From: JAWXCM01 sp034408745 | GTDB lineage: Bacteria > Acidobacteriota > Terriglobia > Bryobacterales > Bryobacteraceae | Direction of reading: 5' to 3' | Length of the DNA stretch: 26,512 nucleotides | Assembly (NCBI GenBank): GCA_034408745.1 | Contig: JAWXCM010000395.1 | Span: forward strand, 1-26,512 | Part shown: one piece after another, positions 8,006 through 16,220 of the stretch | Numbering within the stretch: position 1 is the stretch's first letter | How the letters are laid out: each line of letters starts with the position of its first letter | Notes under the pieces: model-generated | What the model was told of the DNA's origin: nothing | The model's database searches: none | Seen by the model: the letters and a program-made list of their open reading frames with translations, nothing else | Position numbers and translations under genes: made by a program

Positions 8006-8500
8006 ATGCTTCGTCTGATCCTTCTCACCGGGGTGCTGGCAACAGCACCCCTCTTTTCCGCTTCCATCGATCCGTCGCTTAAAGACGGCGAACTGAAGTG
8101 GTTTTCACTGACCGAAACGAAGGCCGAAGTACTTCAAAAGGTCGGGCCGCCGGCGAACGTCACCACGTTTGGCTCCGACTTCGAGGGTTGGCAATACCAC
8201 GCGGGAAACACCGATCATCACGAGTATTCGCACTACTTCGTATTCCGCCGGTCGACCGGACGGTTGATCAGCGTCACACGCGCATACGAAGAGGAACAGA
8301 ACGTCGACGCACTATTCCCGCCGGCACACACGGCGGTCCACCGTACAGCCGATAAATTGTGGGGGGCGCGCGTCTGTTCGCTGAACGGCGGCCGGCGGTT
8401 GATCGCAATGGGCAGCACAAAGCCTGGTGAGCGCACATCGCAACTGCTGCTCATCCTCGATTCAGAACTTCGATACTTTCACCCGTGGCTGGCGGACTGA
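8006..8500 (+). CDS. Small exported protein, possibly BamE/SmpA-like fold
   Basis: A 164-residue protein with a clear signal peptide (MLRLILLTGVLATAPLFSAS). It starts six bases after the phosphatase stop, with its ribosome site AGG inside that stop codon region, so the two are co-transcribed. Residues ~35-65 read TKAEVLQKVGPPANV...GWQYHAG. This resembles the G-x-x-x-x-x-V-xx-xxG-x-P ... W-x-Y pattern of BamE/SmpA/OmlA-type small lipoproteins, but there is no lipobox Cys. That likeness is weak and by eye. A role alongside the phosphatase is suggested only by position. Confidence 0.75.
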   Translation: MLRLILLTGVLATAPLFSASIDPSLKDGELKWFSLTETKAEVLQKVGPPANVTTFGSDFEGWQYHAGNTDHHEYSHYFVFRRSTGRLISVTRAYEEEQNVDALFPPAHTAVHRTADKLWGARVCSLNGGRRLIAMGSTKPGERTSQLLLILDSELRYFHPWLAD

Positions 8501-8522
8501 CTGTACTGGCGACGACACCTCT

Positions 8523-8579
8523 GACAGGCAAACCGCGAGGTTCGTCCAGCGGCATAGTTGCAAGAAGGATCTGCCTGTC
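8523..8579. repeat. Imperfect inverted repeat between convergent genes
   Basis: GACAGGCA (8523-8530) is matched by TGCCTGTC (8572-8579), with an inner CCGC/GCGG pair (8533-8536 and about 8549-8552). It lies between the stop of the plus-strand small exported gene (8500) and the stop of the minus-strand acyltransferase (8608). It could help end transcription in both directions, but the loop is long and there is no real T-tract, so chance is possible. Confidence 0.3.
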
Positions 8580-8607
8580 TTTGCGGGAGTCAAACTCACC
8601 GAGATCG

Positions 8608-10368
8608 TTACTGATGGTAGTCATCACTCGCCTTGTGGAAGGTCTTCCAGAACGTGAACTGCGATTGACCCATGTATTTAGCCAATGCTCGCGGGGGCGC
8701 TTTCAGCAGATCCACCACCAGTAGCGCATCCAGCGTGTCGGAGAACGAACCGTCTACGTTAAAGCCGACAATTCGGCCTCCGAGATTCAGATAGTGCCTG
8801 AGAAGGATGGGGATGCCCTTGCCGTCAGGCTCTATATCTGAAACGGTCGCGTTCAGCTCATCCAGACTGTTAATCTCCGAAGCAAACCTGTCAAGCGCAA
8901 TCCGGAACGGCGTTCGGGCGGCGACGGCAGCAAAACTTCCCGTCCCTTTGCTGCGGAAGTAACGAACCATCAAATCGCGAGACCCGCGGTTGTAGTAGTT
9001 GCTTATGCTGACCGGGCCGAACAGGTATTGCACCTCGGGGTGACGCGCGACGTAAGCACCGATTCCACGCCAAAGGGCGTACAGTGCCTGCGGAGTGCGT
9101 TGGTACTCCGCGCGTACAAACGAGCGGCCAAGTTCCAGACCGGGACTAATACTTTGAATGAAATGGGGCGAATAGCGAAACAGGGAGTTTGAATAAAGAC
9201 CACTGAGCCCGGCCGTTGCCGTCACACGGTCGACGAGACCCAGCCGGTAGGCACCGACGAGTTCACTGCGTGCGGGGTTCCAAAGGAAGAGGTGCTCGTA
9301 GTGATCGTCGAATCTGTCGAGATCTGTCGATCGCCCCGTGCCCTCGCCAGCATCGCGGAACGTTACCTCACGAAGTCTTCCGATCTCCGGGAGAATTGAA
9401 GGCAGATCGCGTGCGCACGCAACAAAGACACGATAATCCCTGCAGGAGAACAGGAGCGCCTCCTCGCCAAGTTTCCGGATGTCTTCGTTGAGTGCGCGAG
9501 ATGACTGTGGCATCGCCACTGGCGCCCGGTGCAAAGGCGTGATGGACTGGTCTGTTGTCTCGACTACCCGGCATCCGATCGCGTAGGTCCGCCGGCGCAG
9601 GTATTCGCCGCTCACGTCGGCATCGCTGGCCCTGGAAGGCAAACCGACCGTAACCCGAATGGCGCTCCCACGTTTCCTGAGCAGCTCCCGGCCGAGCAGA
9701 AGCGTTCTGAGGCTTCGGTTCGCCACTCCAGCCAGTTGAAAAGCGAAGCTATTTTGGCCTGAAATGTGGGCAGGCACGATCATCGCCGATGCTCGTTGCG
9801 CAACTTGCGCCGGACCACTGCTCCAGTCGTTGTCGACAACTCGAGGGGGCATCCCACTCAGGCCTGAGACCTCGCCAGCCGGAAAGGCGGCGAGTGCGCC
9901 ACCCTTCTGCAGCCAACGCATGGAGTCGCGGGCGGCTAACCAGTTGAGCTGGGGCGAACCGTCGAAGACTCTGACCGGTATTACGAAGGGCGCCACTTCT
10001 TCAATCTGCCTCAGCACCGTATTCGCTAACAGGCGAAAATCCGGTCTTCGACGTGAAAGGAGTGAGCCGAGGATCAGTCCGTCCAGGAGCCCGTGCGGAT
10101 GATTCGCGACGAGAAGAACCGGCCCTGTTGCCGGAATACGTTCCAGGTCGGCGGGGGAGCAGTTTACTCGAATATCCAGGCTGTGTAGCAAGCGGTCGAA
10201 GATGGAGCCATCACTCTCGGCGCGCGAAGACTGAGCGAGCAACCGCTCCAGACCTTCTGTGTTGATGATCCACTCAGCGATGTGGCGAAGTTCGTGTCGC
10301 TGTACCAGTGCCTCGATGCCGATTCTGTGGGAGCTGCCGGACGCGGGCCGAGTGATAAGTTCAGGCAT
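8608..10368 (-). CDS. Bifunctional acyltransferase, PlsC-like plus GNAT/OlsB-like (OlsF-type)
   Basis: A 586-residue two-domain acyltransferase. Residues ~60-270 are a PlsC/lysophospholipid acyltransferase-like domain with ANHPHGLLDG (88-97), the NHPxGxxDG variant of the acyltransferase box, and FPAGEVSG (162-169) as the second block. Residues ~312-580 match the OlsB/hemolysin-like GNAT family, with FVACARDLPSILPEIGRLREV near the start and LNLGGRIVGFNVD ... LLVVDLLK ... LAKYMG near the end. The same domain order is known in OlsF, where one domain N-acylates ornithine and the other O-acylates the lyso-product to give ornithine lipid, a phosphorus-free membrane lipid. That this protein makes ornithine lipid is inference; another amino lipid is possible. 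Position beside pst and phoA fits a membrane-remodelling response to low phosphate. Confidence 0.82.
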   Translation of the reverse strand: MPELITRPASGSSHRIGIEALVQRHELRHIAEWIINTEGLERLLAQSSRAESDGSIFDRLLHSLDIRVNCSPADLERIPATGPVLLVANHPHGLLDGLILGSLLSRRRPDFRLLANTVLRQIEEVAPFVIPVRVFDGSPQLNWLAARDSMRWLQKGGALAAFPAGEVSGLSGMPPRVVDNDWSSGPAQVAQRASAMIVPAHISGQNSFAFQLAGVANRSLRTLLLGRELLRKRGSAIRVTVGLPSRASDADVSGEYLRRRTYAIGCRVVETTDQSITPLHRAPVAMPQSSRALNEDIRKLGEEALLFSCRDYRVFVACARDLPSILPEIGRLREVTFRDAGEGTGRSTDLDRFDDHYEHLFLWNPARSELVGAYRLGLVDRVTATAGLSGLYSNSLFRYSPHFIQSISPGLELGRSFVRAEYQRTPQALYALWRGIGAYVARHPEVQYLFGPVSISNYYNRGSRDLMVRYFRSKGTGSFAAVAARTPFRIALDRFASEINSLDELNATVSDIEPDGKGIPILLRHYLNLGGRIVGFNVDGSFSDTLDALLVVDLLKAPPRALAKYMGQSQFTFWKTFHKASDDYHQ

Positions 10369-10539
10369 AGTTTCGCCAAAAGCGGAACACCCAACAGTGT
10401 GCCTGCGTTAGCTTTACGAGGTGATGAACGTGTCCTGAATTTTTTGTATCGGCAGCGTGTTCTTGTTGTTAATTTTCGCGATACCTCTGTTGGGCGAAAA
10501 CACAGGACTCTCGCCGTCCGGCTCCGTGCAGAGACGACC

Positions 10540-10573
10540 GGCGGCCGACCGTGAGCCTGAACGGGCGGCCGCC
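10540..10573. repeat. Strong GC-rich stem-loop between two minus-strand genes
   Basis: GGCGGCCG (10540-10547) pairs perfectly with CGGCCGCC (10566-10573). After one A/G mismatch, CCGT (10549-10552) pairs with ACGG (10561-10564), closing an eight-base loop. It starts 12 bases downstream of the stop of the small minus-strand gene and about 170 bases upstream of the acyltransferase. There is no T-tract, so it may be a factor-assisted terminator or an mRNA-stabilising or leader structure. The rest of the gap 10369-10585 shows nothing convincing. Confidence 0.5.
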
Positions 10574-10585
10574 AAAACGAAGGAC

Positions 10586-10849
10586 CTACTGTTCCTCTGG
10601 CTCGCCGTCTTCTTCGCTTTGGTGCTGGGCTTCGCCTGCCTGCGGATTCACGGCCGAGGCGGGATGATGCGACGCATCCTCCTCAATCGTTTCGTCGAAC
10701 CAGACCCCCAGTACCGTTGCGGTCGGGAACTGGGCGATTACTTTGTTACCTTCCAGCAGTCGAAGGAACTTGTCGTTAAATTTCCACTTCTCGGCTTCGA
10801 AAACAATCGGGTTCTCCAGACCTTGAATCAACACGCCAATGTCAGTCAT
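10586..10849 (-). CDS. Small acidic hypothetical protein
   Basis: An 87-residue protein I cannot assign. The first ~58 residues look like a folded domain with natural amino-acid use (VFEAEKWKFNDKFLRLLEG, then FPTATVLGVWFDE). The last ~25 residues are low-complexity and acidic and end in EDGEPEEQ. The overlapping plus-strand frame (10457-10924) is arginine- and proline-rich and looks like a shadow. No good ribosome site precedes the ATG at 10847-10849; a TTGACA-like hexamer lies ~20 bases upstream. It sits between the cytochrome and acyltransferase genes on the same strand. Confidence 0.6.
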   Translation of the reverse strand: MTDIGVLIQGLENPIVFEAEKWKFNDKFLRLLEGNKVIAQFPTATVLGVWFDETIEEDASHHPASAVNPQAGEAQHQSEEDGEPEEQ

Positions 10850-10968
10850 GACAACAGCTTATGTCAACGGTTATCTGAGCGCACGTCCGAAACTGTCCTG
10901 TGTTCCCGCGGGCCTGCTCCATGACCGACCGGTTGGACAGGCGTCCGGCGCCGATCACGCCGGGAGCT

Positions 10969-12678
10969 TCAATGCGAGTCGCTCAGGAGTTTTGCGACGA
11001 CAGGGCTGTCCGGGTCCCAGCTGAGGGCAGCACGCAGCGACGCAATGCCCGCCTGCCTGTCGCCCTGCCTGATCTGTGCCACCGCCATATTTATCCGAGC
11101 CTGTGTGGAAGCGGGGTTTCGGACGAGGGCGCTTTGCCAGAGGACGATTGCGTCTCCAGGCCGCCCCGACTGCGCGTAAAGCGTCCCAAGGTTGATCAGC
11201 GCAGCGGTGTTCGGGGTGCCAGCGGCAACGACGCGCTCGTAGAGTTTCATTGCCTCAGCCGGCTGACCCAGGCGGTCGTGGAACTGTGCCAGTTGAGCTG
11301 CGATCGCAAGGTCGGAGGGGTCCCTGGCCTCAGCGGTCCGCAGTAGTTCGAACGCGCGTCGCCGCATGGATGGCTCGGTAAGGGCCGCTGTGGCGTAGGC
11401 GAGCGCAAGGTCGCGCGAGTCGGCTGTCGTGGCTCGCCAGAACGGTACGAGTTCCCGAAGAGCGGAGCCCGGCGTCTCCTTCGATAAGGTGGCGGCGTTT
11501 CGAGGAATGGAATGATCCGTATAGACGGCGTGCTCCGCGTCTTTGACCGCCGACTTCGGCATGTGGCAGTCCTGGCACTTATCTCCATTCCGTGTTCGAC
11601 GGACGGACAAGCTGACCGTGCACTTACTCGCGGTCTCGTGGCACGACACACAACGTGCACGAACGTCGACGGGAGTTCCGTGAGGATCGTGGCATGTGCC
11701 GCACCATAAGCGATCGCCAGTTGCCTGCTTACACCGACTCAAGGCGAGTGTCTCGAAATGGCTGGTGACGGTCAACCCAGCCTCTTTAGCACCGTCCCAC
11801 ACGAACACCGCTACCGTGCGGGAGAGGTCGTCGCCCGGCGTGTAGGAGCCTCTGCCTTTGGTGGCCGCGCGCGCAATACGGACAGCGCCTGTGAGGTGAC
11901 ATTGCGCGCACACCCTGTCGCGCTGCGCGGGTTGCAGCCGTACCGGATTGATGATCGCCTTATCGGCTGACGGGCGCGCACCTGCTGCCTTCATCTTTGT
12001 GACGTGTAGCTGGCCCGGTCCGTGGCACCTTTCGCAGGCGACACCGCCTTCGAGGAAGGGAGCTTTCGCGTCGTACTGATTCTGTATTCCGTTCACTGCC
12101 TGCAGGCGGCTCGAATGGCACAAGAGGCAGGCAGGCTCCACGGCCCGGGTTAGGTCGACGCTCGTCCTGCGCTGAAATCCCGGTGAAGCGCGCCACGTCT
12201 GGTCCTCTGCGTACCACGACACGGGTGACTGGTAGAGGAAGCCCTGCTGCTGGAATGCGAAGCTGCGGCCGATCCGGCCCGATCCGATGAACCAGGACAG
12301 ACTGCGCGTCGCGCTGAGAGGCGGTGCTTCACGTTCGAAGCTGACGCCGAGTGTTCCGTCCGACGCGCGCTTCAGCTGGATCTTCGCCTGCGTGGACGGA
12401 TCGGTGAAAAGTGCGTCTGGTATAGTCGACCGGATGGCGCGTACGGCTCCACTGCTTTGCGCCATGGGCGTTGCAGTATAGCGCTTCGCGACCGCAGGAT
12501 GGCAACTGGCACAGACCGCGCTGCCCACTTCCTGCGCCTGCGCCGAGCTGGCACAAAGCACAACCATCCCGAGGAATCGTACGCTTCGCTTATCCAGGGA
12601 AACTGAGCGGCTGTCCTTCTGCGATTTTAATGGGACGGCCGATATTCGACTGATATTCTTTCTCGAAGGAGACGCCAC
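10969..12678 (-). CDS. Heptaheme c-type cytochrome with C-terminal TPR region
   Basis: A 569-codon frame with seven CxxCH haem-binding motifs at residues 56-60, 184-188, 215-219, 257-261, 326-330, 343-347 and 368-372. TPR-like helical pairs follow from about 410 to the end (for example NTAALINLGTLYAQSGRPGDAI). Haem attachment requires export. The hydrophobic LGMVVLCASSAQAQ at 36-49 is the end of a signal peptide. The start is uncertain. GTG at 12676-12678 lies inside the out-of-frame remains of a DUF1501 gene; ATG at 12565-12567 leaves too short a signal; a CTG at 12595-12597 would give a well-shaped signal beginning LDKRSVRFLG. The gene is probably a periplasmic electron carrier or multihaem reductase of the kind common in acidobacteria. 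Its partner is unknown. Confidence 0.87.
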   Translation of the reverse strand: MASPSRKNISRISAVPLKSQKDSRSVSLDKRSVRFLGMVVLCASSAQAQEVGSAVCASCHPAVAKRYTATPMAQSSGAVRAIRSTIPDALFTDPSTQAKIQLKRASDGTLGVSFEREAPPLSATRSLSWFIGSGRIGRSFAFQQQGFLYQSPVSWYAEDQTWRASPGFQRRTSVDLTRAVEPACLLCHSSRLQAVNGIQNQYDAKAPFLEGGVACERCHGPGQLHVTKMKAAGARPSADKAIINPVRLQPAQRDRVCAQCHLTGAVRIARAATKGRGSYTPGDDLSRTVAVFVWDGAKEAGLTVTSHFETLALSRCKQATGDRLWCGTCHDPHGTPVDVRARCVSCHETASKCTVSLSVRRTRNGDKCQDCHMPKSAVKDAEHAVYTDHSIPRNAATLSKETPGSALRELVPFWRATTADSRDLALAYATAALTEPSMRRRAFELLRTAEARDPSDLAIAAQLAQFHDRLGQPAEAMKLYERVVAAGTPNTAALINLGTLYAQSGRPGDAIVLWQSALVRNPASTQARINMAVAQIRQGDRQAGIASLRAALSWDPDSPVVAKLLSDSH

Positions 12679-12784
12679 ATTTCTTCAAAATGGTGGCCAT
12701 TAAATCCGGCACTTCCACCGGGTGATCCTTCACGTACATACCCTCGGCATGCACGGCATCATACAGCAGGGTAGTGGAAAGGTG
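12590..12784 (-). pseudogene. 3' remnant of a DUF1501 gene
   Basis: Reading the minus strand from 12784 to the stop TAA at 12590-12592 gives 64 codons. They include GMYVKDHPVEVPDLMATILK, then KCGVSFEKEYQ and NIGRPIKIAEGQPLSF. This is the conserved C-terminal end of DUF1501 (sulfatase-like) proteins found with DUF1549/DUF1553 genes in acidobacteria and planctomycetes. An in-frame TAA at 12785-12787 lies directly upstream and the rest of the gene (normally over 400 residues) is absent. The break falls at the promoter of the TonB receptor gene. The fragment overlaps the 5' end of the cytochrome frame in another phase. The match is by eye from memory of the family. Confidence 0.72.
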
Positions 12785-12787
12785 TTA

Positions 12788-12793
12788 TATAAT
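12788..12793 (+). promoter_or_regulatory. Perfect -10 hexamer for the TonB receptor gene
   Basis: TATAAT at 12788-12793 lies 19 bases before the ATG at 12813, with GGAG at 12804-12807 as the ribosome site. No good -35 hexamer is seen about 17 bases upstream. Transcription would start only about a dozen bases before the start codon. Confidence 0.4.
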
Positions 12794-12812
12794 CGCGCCC
12801 ACTGGAGTGACT

Positions 12813-15800
12813 ATGACGTTATTCTGTCGTCTCGCTATAACGCTTACCCTCGCAACGGTTAGCGTCTTTGGGCAGGCATTCACCGGGACCATCACCGGGG
12901 CCATAACCGATCCTAATGGAGCTTCTGTTGGGGGCGCAACGGTCCGCGCTCGCAACGAAGCCACCAATGATACTCGCCAACAAACCACGGGCACTGGGGG
13001 GCTGTACATTTTCTCGCAGCTTCCGCCGGGAACCTACGAAGTAACCGTAGAAATGTCTGGCTTTCGCAAAGCGGTCCAGAAGACCGTGGAACTTCGCGTC
13101 GCACAGACGCTGGAGCTTAACATCCCACTGCAACTCGGCGAGGTGTCACAAATCGTAGAAGTGACCGCGGCGGTGACTCTGCTGGACACGCAATCGGCGA
13201 ACCGCACGATCACCCTTGACCAACAAGCGGTACTCGACCTTCCGGCCAACACTCGAAACCCGTTCCAGCTTGTCCATGTGAACGCTGGTGTCATTGCGGT
13301 TCGGACAGGCATTTCCCAGGCGACGCAGGATCAGAACCACAACAGATTCTCGATGAACGGCGGACGAGGCCAGGCTGGGCTCACGCTGATTGACGGCGTA
13401 CCCGCGGCCGCGGTGGACTGGGGCGGACTCATCGCATCGCCCGGCATGGATGCGGTGCAGGAAGTCAACATCGCCCGCAATCAGTTTGACGCTCAGTTCG
13501 GCAAGTCCGATGGCGGTGCCGTGAACATGATCACTCGCGGTGGGTCGAACCACTTCCACGGAAGCCTGTTCGAGTACTTGCGAAACAACAAACTCGACGC
13601 CAACAGCTGGGCCAACAATCGCTCAGGGATCAAGCGCCCCGTGTTTCAACGCCATCAGTTCGGCGCCGCGCTGGGCGGAGCTATCTGGAAGTCGAAACGT
13701 CTGTTCTTCTTTTCGGCTTATGAGGGTCGGCGCGAAGGAGTCCCGGGAACCAACATCTCCACCGTTCCCACCGATCTGCAGCGAGCCGGCGACTTCTCGC
13801 AGACGTTCAACGCGAACGGTTCGCTCGCCACGATCTACAACCCGTTCACCACTCGGCCGAATCCGGACCGGCCCGGCGAGTTCATCCGTGACGCGTTCCC
13901 CGGCAACCGCATTCCGGCGAGCCTGATCGATCCGGTGGCGGCGAAGATTATCGCGGCCTATCCGCGGTCGAACACGCAGGGTGTCGCACTTACGAACGCA
14001 CTGAACTTCGCGGCAGCGGGAAAGACGGTGACCACCAACGACCGTCTGGATACGCGCATCGACTGGGCGAAGAGCGAACGGATCAGCTTCTTTGGGCGGC
14101 TCACCAAGGCGTGGCAGGAGAACAAAGCGCCCACGTTTTTCGGGGGCGGGGCTGATACGAATTTCAGCGATGTGAACCCGCGCCATCATGTGGTGATCGG
14201 GACCACCTTTACTCCTGGTCCGTCATGGGTCTTCAATATTCTGATCGGCAGCGGCCGGTGGAGGGAGAACCAGATATCGCCCTCCCAGGGTTTTGACGCC
14301 ACGACACTGGGCTTCTCCCCGGCTCTTGTTTCGCAGTTCCAGGCGCAGACGTTCCCGGGATTCGGCGTGCAGGGCTATGCGAGTCTCGGCAACCGGCGCT
14401 GGCTCAATGTGCCTCGCGAAACGCATAATCTGCAGGCCAACATAACGAAAGAACTGGGGTCGCACAGTCTGAAGTTCGGATGGATGACCGAACTGGCAAG
14501 ACTGAACAACACGGACTTCAATGCGCCCACCTTCAGCTTCACGCGCGGGCTGACCTCGGGTCCGGTGGCTGCGACGGCCAGCAGCGCAACGGGCGACGGA
14601 CTGGCGTCCCTGTTGCTGGGCGTCGGCGCGGGCGGCGACATTCCGTTCGGTGCCGCCACGGCAGTGACGGCCTTGTATCACGGGGCCTACGTACAGGATT
14701 CGTGGCGGGTGAACCGCCGCCTCACGGTGCACCTCGGACTGAGGTGGGAAGCGCAGCTCGGCCGCACGGAGCGGTTCGACCGGTTTAACAACTTTGACTT
14801 CAATGTTGCGAGCCCGCTTGCCCAGCCCACGGGTCTTCCGCTTAAGGGCGGCCTGGTATTCGTAAAGCCCGGCCAGGGCTCATGGGATACGGACTGGCTC
14901 AATCTGGCGCCTCGTATCGGCATGGCGTACAAGGTTACCGACAGGCTGGTGGCACGCGGCGGATACGGCATTTACTATCCACAGACCGGAGGCGGTACCA
15001 ATCAGGGTTTCTCGACAACGACGACCTGGGTCTCGACTATAGGCGGAGATGGCATCAACCCGAACAGCTCGGCCCTGCTTCGGAATCCGTTCTCGAGCAT
15101 TACGGCGCCCGCCGGAAGTTCCCGGGGTCTGCTGACTCAGGTCGGCGACGCGGTGAACGCGTTCCCGCGCAATCATCCGCTCGGCTATGTCCAGAACTAC
15201 AGCTTCGACTTCCAGTTCGAAGTAACGAAGAGCATGGTCCTGGAGGTCGGCTACACGGGTTCGCAGGGGCGCAAGCTGCTCTACGGAACCAGCCAGCAGG
15301 CGAATCAGCTGGATCCGAAGTACCTCAGTCTCGGTTCCCAGCTGGATCAGTCAGTGCCGAACCCGTTCTCTGGCGTGATTGCATCGGGTGTTCTGGCAGG
15401 CGCTACCGTGCCGCGTCAGCGCCTGCTTCGTCCGTATCCGCAGTTCACCTCCGTGAGCCTGACGGCCGATCTGCCGGGTGCCAGCTCCGCGTTCAACGCG
15501 CTGGTGGCACGATACAACTGGCGCGTCGGCAACAGCGTAAACCTGCTGACCACCTACCAGTGGTCCAAGGCCATCGACAATGCCAGCGAGTGGCAGGGTT
15601 GGGAAGTCGGCGATACGCTGCGTAACTTCTACGATCAGCGTGCGGACCGCTCGGTCAGCGCGCACGATCTGCCGCAGAGTTTCGTCAACGCCCTTGTCTA
15701 CGAACTGCCCGTCGGAAAGGGTCGCAAGATCGGAAACAACATGCATCCGGTGGCCAATGCGATTATCGGTGGCTGGCAAGTATCTTCCATAATCCGGTTC

Positions 15801-16220
15801 ACCAGCGGACTGCCGCTGGGATTCACCGCGCCGAATACGCTCAGCGCCTACGGCTTTCAGATACAGCGACCGAACATCGCGAATCTGAAAGACGCCAAAC
15901 TGGAGAACCCAACTCCTGACCGTTGGTTTAACACCGCGGCATTCACGCGTCCAGGCACGTACGAAATTGGTAACGCACCGCGCTGGTTCCCCAACGTTCG
16001 TTTCGGACCTACGCGTCACGCAGACGTCGCAATTCTCAAGAACTTCCGCTTCCTGGAAACGTGGAAAGCCCAGTTACGCGGCGAGTTCTTCAACATTACA
16101 AACACACCGCAGTTCGGCAGAGCCAATACGGACATCTCGTCGGGCGATTTCGGGCGTGTCTCCGGTACCACGAACGTGGGGCCGAGGAATGTCCAGGTCG
16201 GCCTGCGAATTCAGTTCTGA
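12813..16220 (+). CDS. TonB-dependent receptor, Oar-like, with carboxypeptidase-regulatory-like domain
   Basis: A 1135-residue outer-membrane protein. The ATG at 12813 follows GGAG by five bases and opens a good signal peptide (MTLFCRLAITLTLATVSVFGQA). A start at 12774 would add 13 non-signal residues and was rejected. Residues ~22-110 form a carboxypeptidase-regulatory-like beta-sandwich (GTITGAITDPNGASVGGATV ... LPPGTYEVTV). A plug domain follows (~125-250, with NGGRGQAGLTLIDGVPAA), then a long beta-barrel ending in VQVGLRIQF with the expected terminal Phe. Such receptors are greatly expanded in Solibacter-like acidobacteria and are thought to import or bind polymers or metal complexes. The ligand is unknown. 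The 3' end overlaps the convergent TPR gene by 10 bases. Confidence 0.93.
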   Translation: MTLFCRLAITLTLATVSVFGQAFTGTITGAITDPNGASVGGATVRARNEATNDTRQQTTGTGGLYIFSQLPPGTYEVTVEMSGFRKAVQKTVELRVAQTLELNIPLQLGEVSQIVEVTAAVTLLDTQSANRTITLDQQAVLDLPANTRNPFQLVHVNAGVIAVRTGISQATQDQNHNRFSMNGGRGQAGLTLIDGVPAAAVDWGGLIASPGMDAVQEVNIARNQFDAQFGKSDGGAVNMITRGGSNHFHGSLFEYLRNNKLDANSWANNRSGIKRPVFQRHQFGAALGGAIWKSKRLFFFSAYEGRREGVPGTNISTVPTDLQRAGDFSQTFNANGSLATIYNPFTTRPNPDRPGEFIRDAFPGNRIPASLIDPVAAKIIAAYPRSNTQGVALTNALNFAAAGKTVTTNDRLDTRIDWAKSERISFFGRLTKAWQENKAPTFFGGGADTNFSDVNPRHHVVIGTTFTPGPSWVFNILIGSGRWRENQISPSQGFDATTLGFSPALVSQFQAQTFPGFGVQGYASLGNRRWLNVPRETHNLQANITKELGSHSLKFGWMTELARLNNTDFNAPTFSFTRGLTSGPVAATASSATGDGLASLLLGVGAGGDIPFGAATAVTALYHGAYVQDSWRVNRRLTVHLGLRWEAQLGRTERFDRFNNFDFNVASPLAQPTGLPLKGGLVFVKPGQGSWDTDWLNLAPRIGMAYKVTDRLVARGGYGIYYPQTGGGTNQGFSTTTTWVSTIGGDGINPNSSALLRNPFSSITAPAGSSRGLLTQVGDAVNAFPRNHPLGYVQNYSFDFQFEVTKSMVLEVGYTGSQGRKLLYGTSQQANQLDPKYLSLGSQLDQSVPNPFSGVIASGVLAGATVPRQRLLRPYPQFTSVSLTADLPGASSAFNALVARYNWRVGNSVNLLTTYQWSKAIDNASEWQGWEVGDTLRNFYDQRADRSVSAHDLPQSFVNALVYELPVGKGRKIGNNMHPVANAIIGGWQVSSIIRFTSGLPLGFTAPNTLSAYGFQIQRPNIANLKDAKLENPTPDRWFNTAAFTRPGTYEIGNAPRWFPNVRFGPTRHADVAILKNFRFLETWKAQLRGEFFNITNTPQFGRANTDISSGDFGRVSGTTNVGPRNVQVGLRIQF

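Noticed and set aside
10457..10924. Plus-strand frame of 155 residues with a hydrophobic start
   Set aside because: Mostly arginine/proline/leucine shadow composition; the opposite strand encodes a more protein-like 87-residue frame.
12774..12812. Upstream start for the TonB receptor
   Set aside because: It would add 13 residues before a complete signal peptide, and GGAG precedes the ATG at 12813.
15351..16019. Minus-strand frame of 222 residues inside the TonB receptor gene
   Set aside because: Antisense to strong beta-barrel coding sequence; composition is shadow-like and there is no ribosome site.
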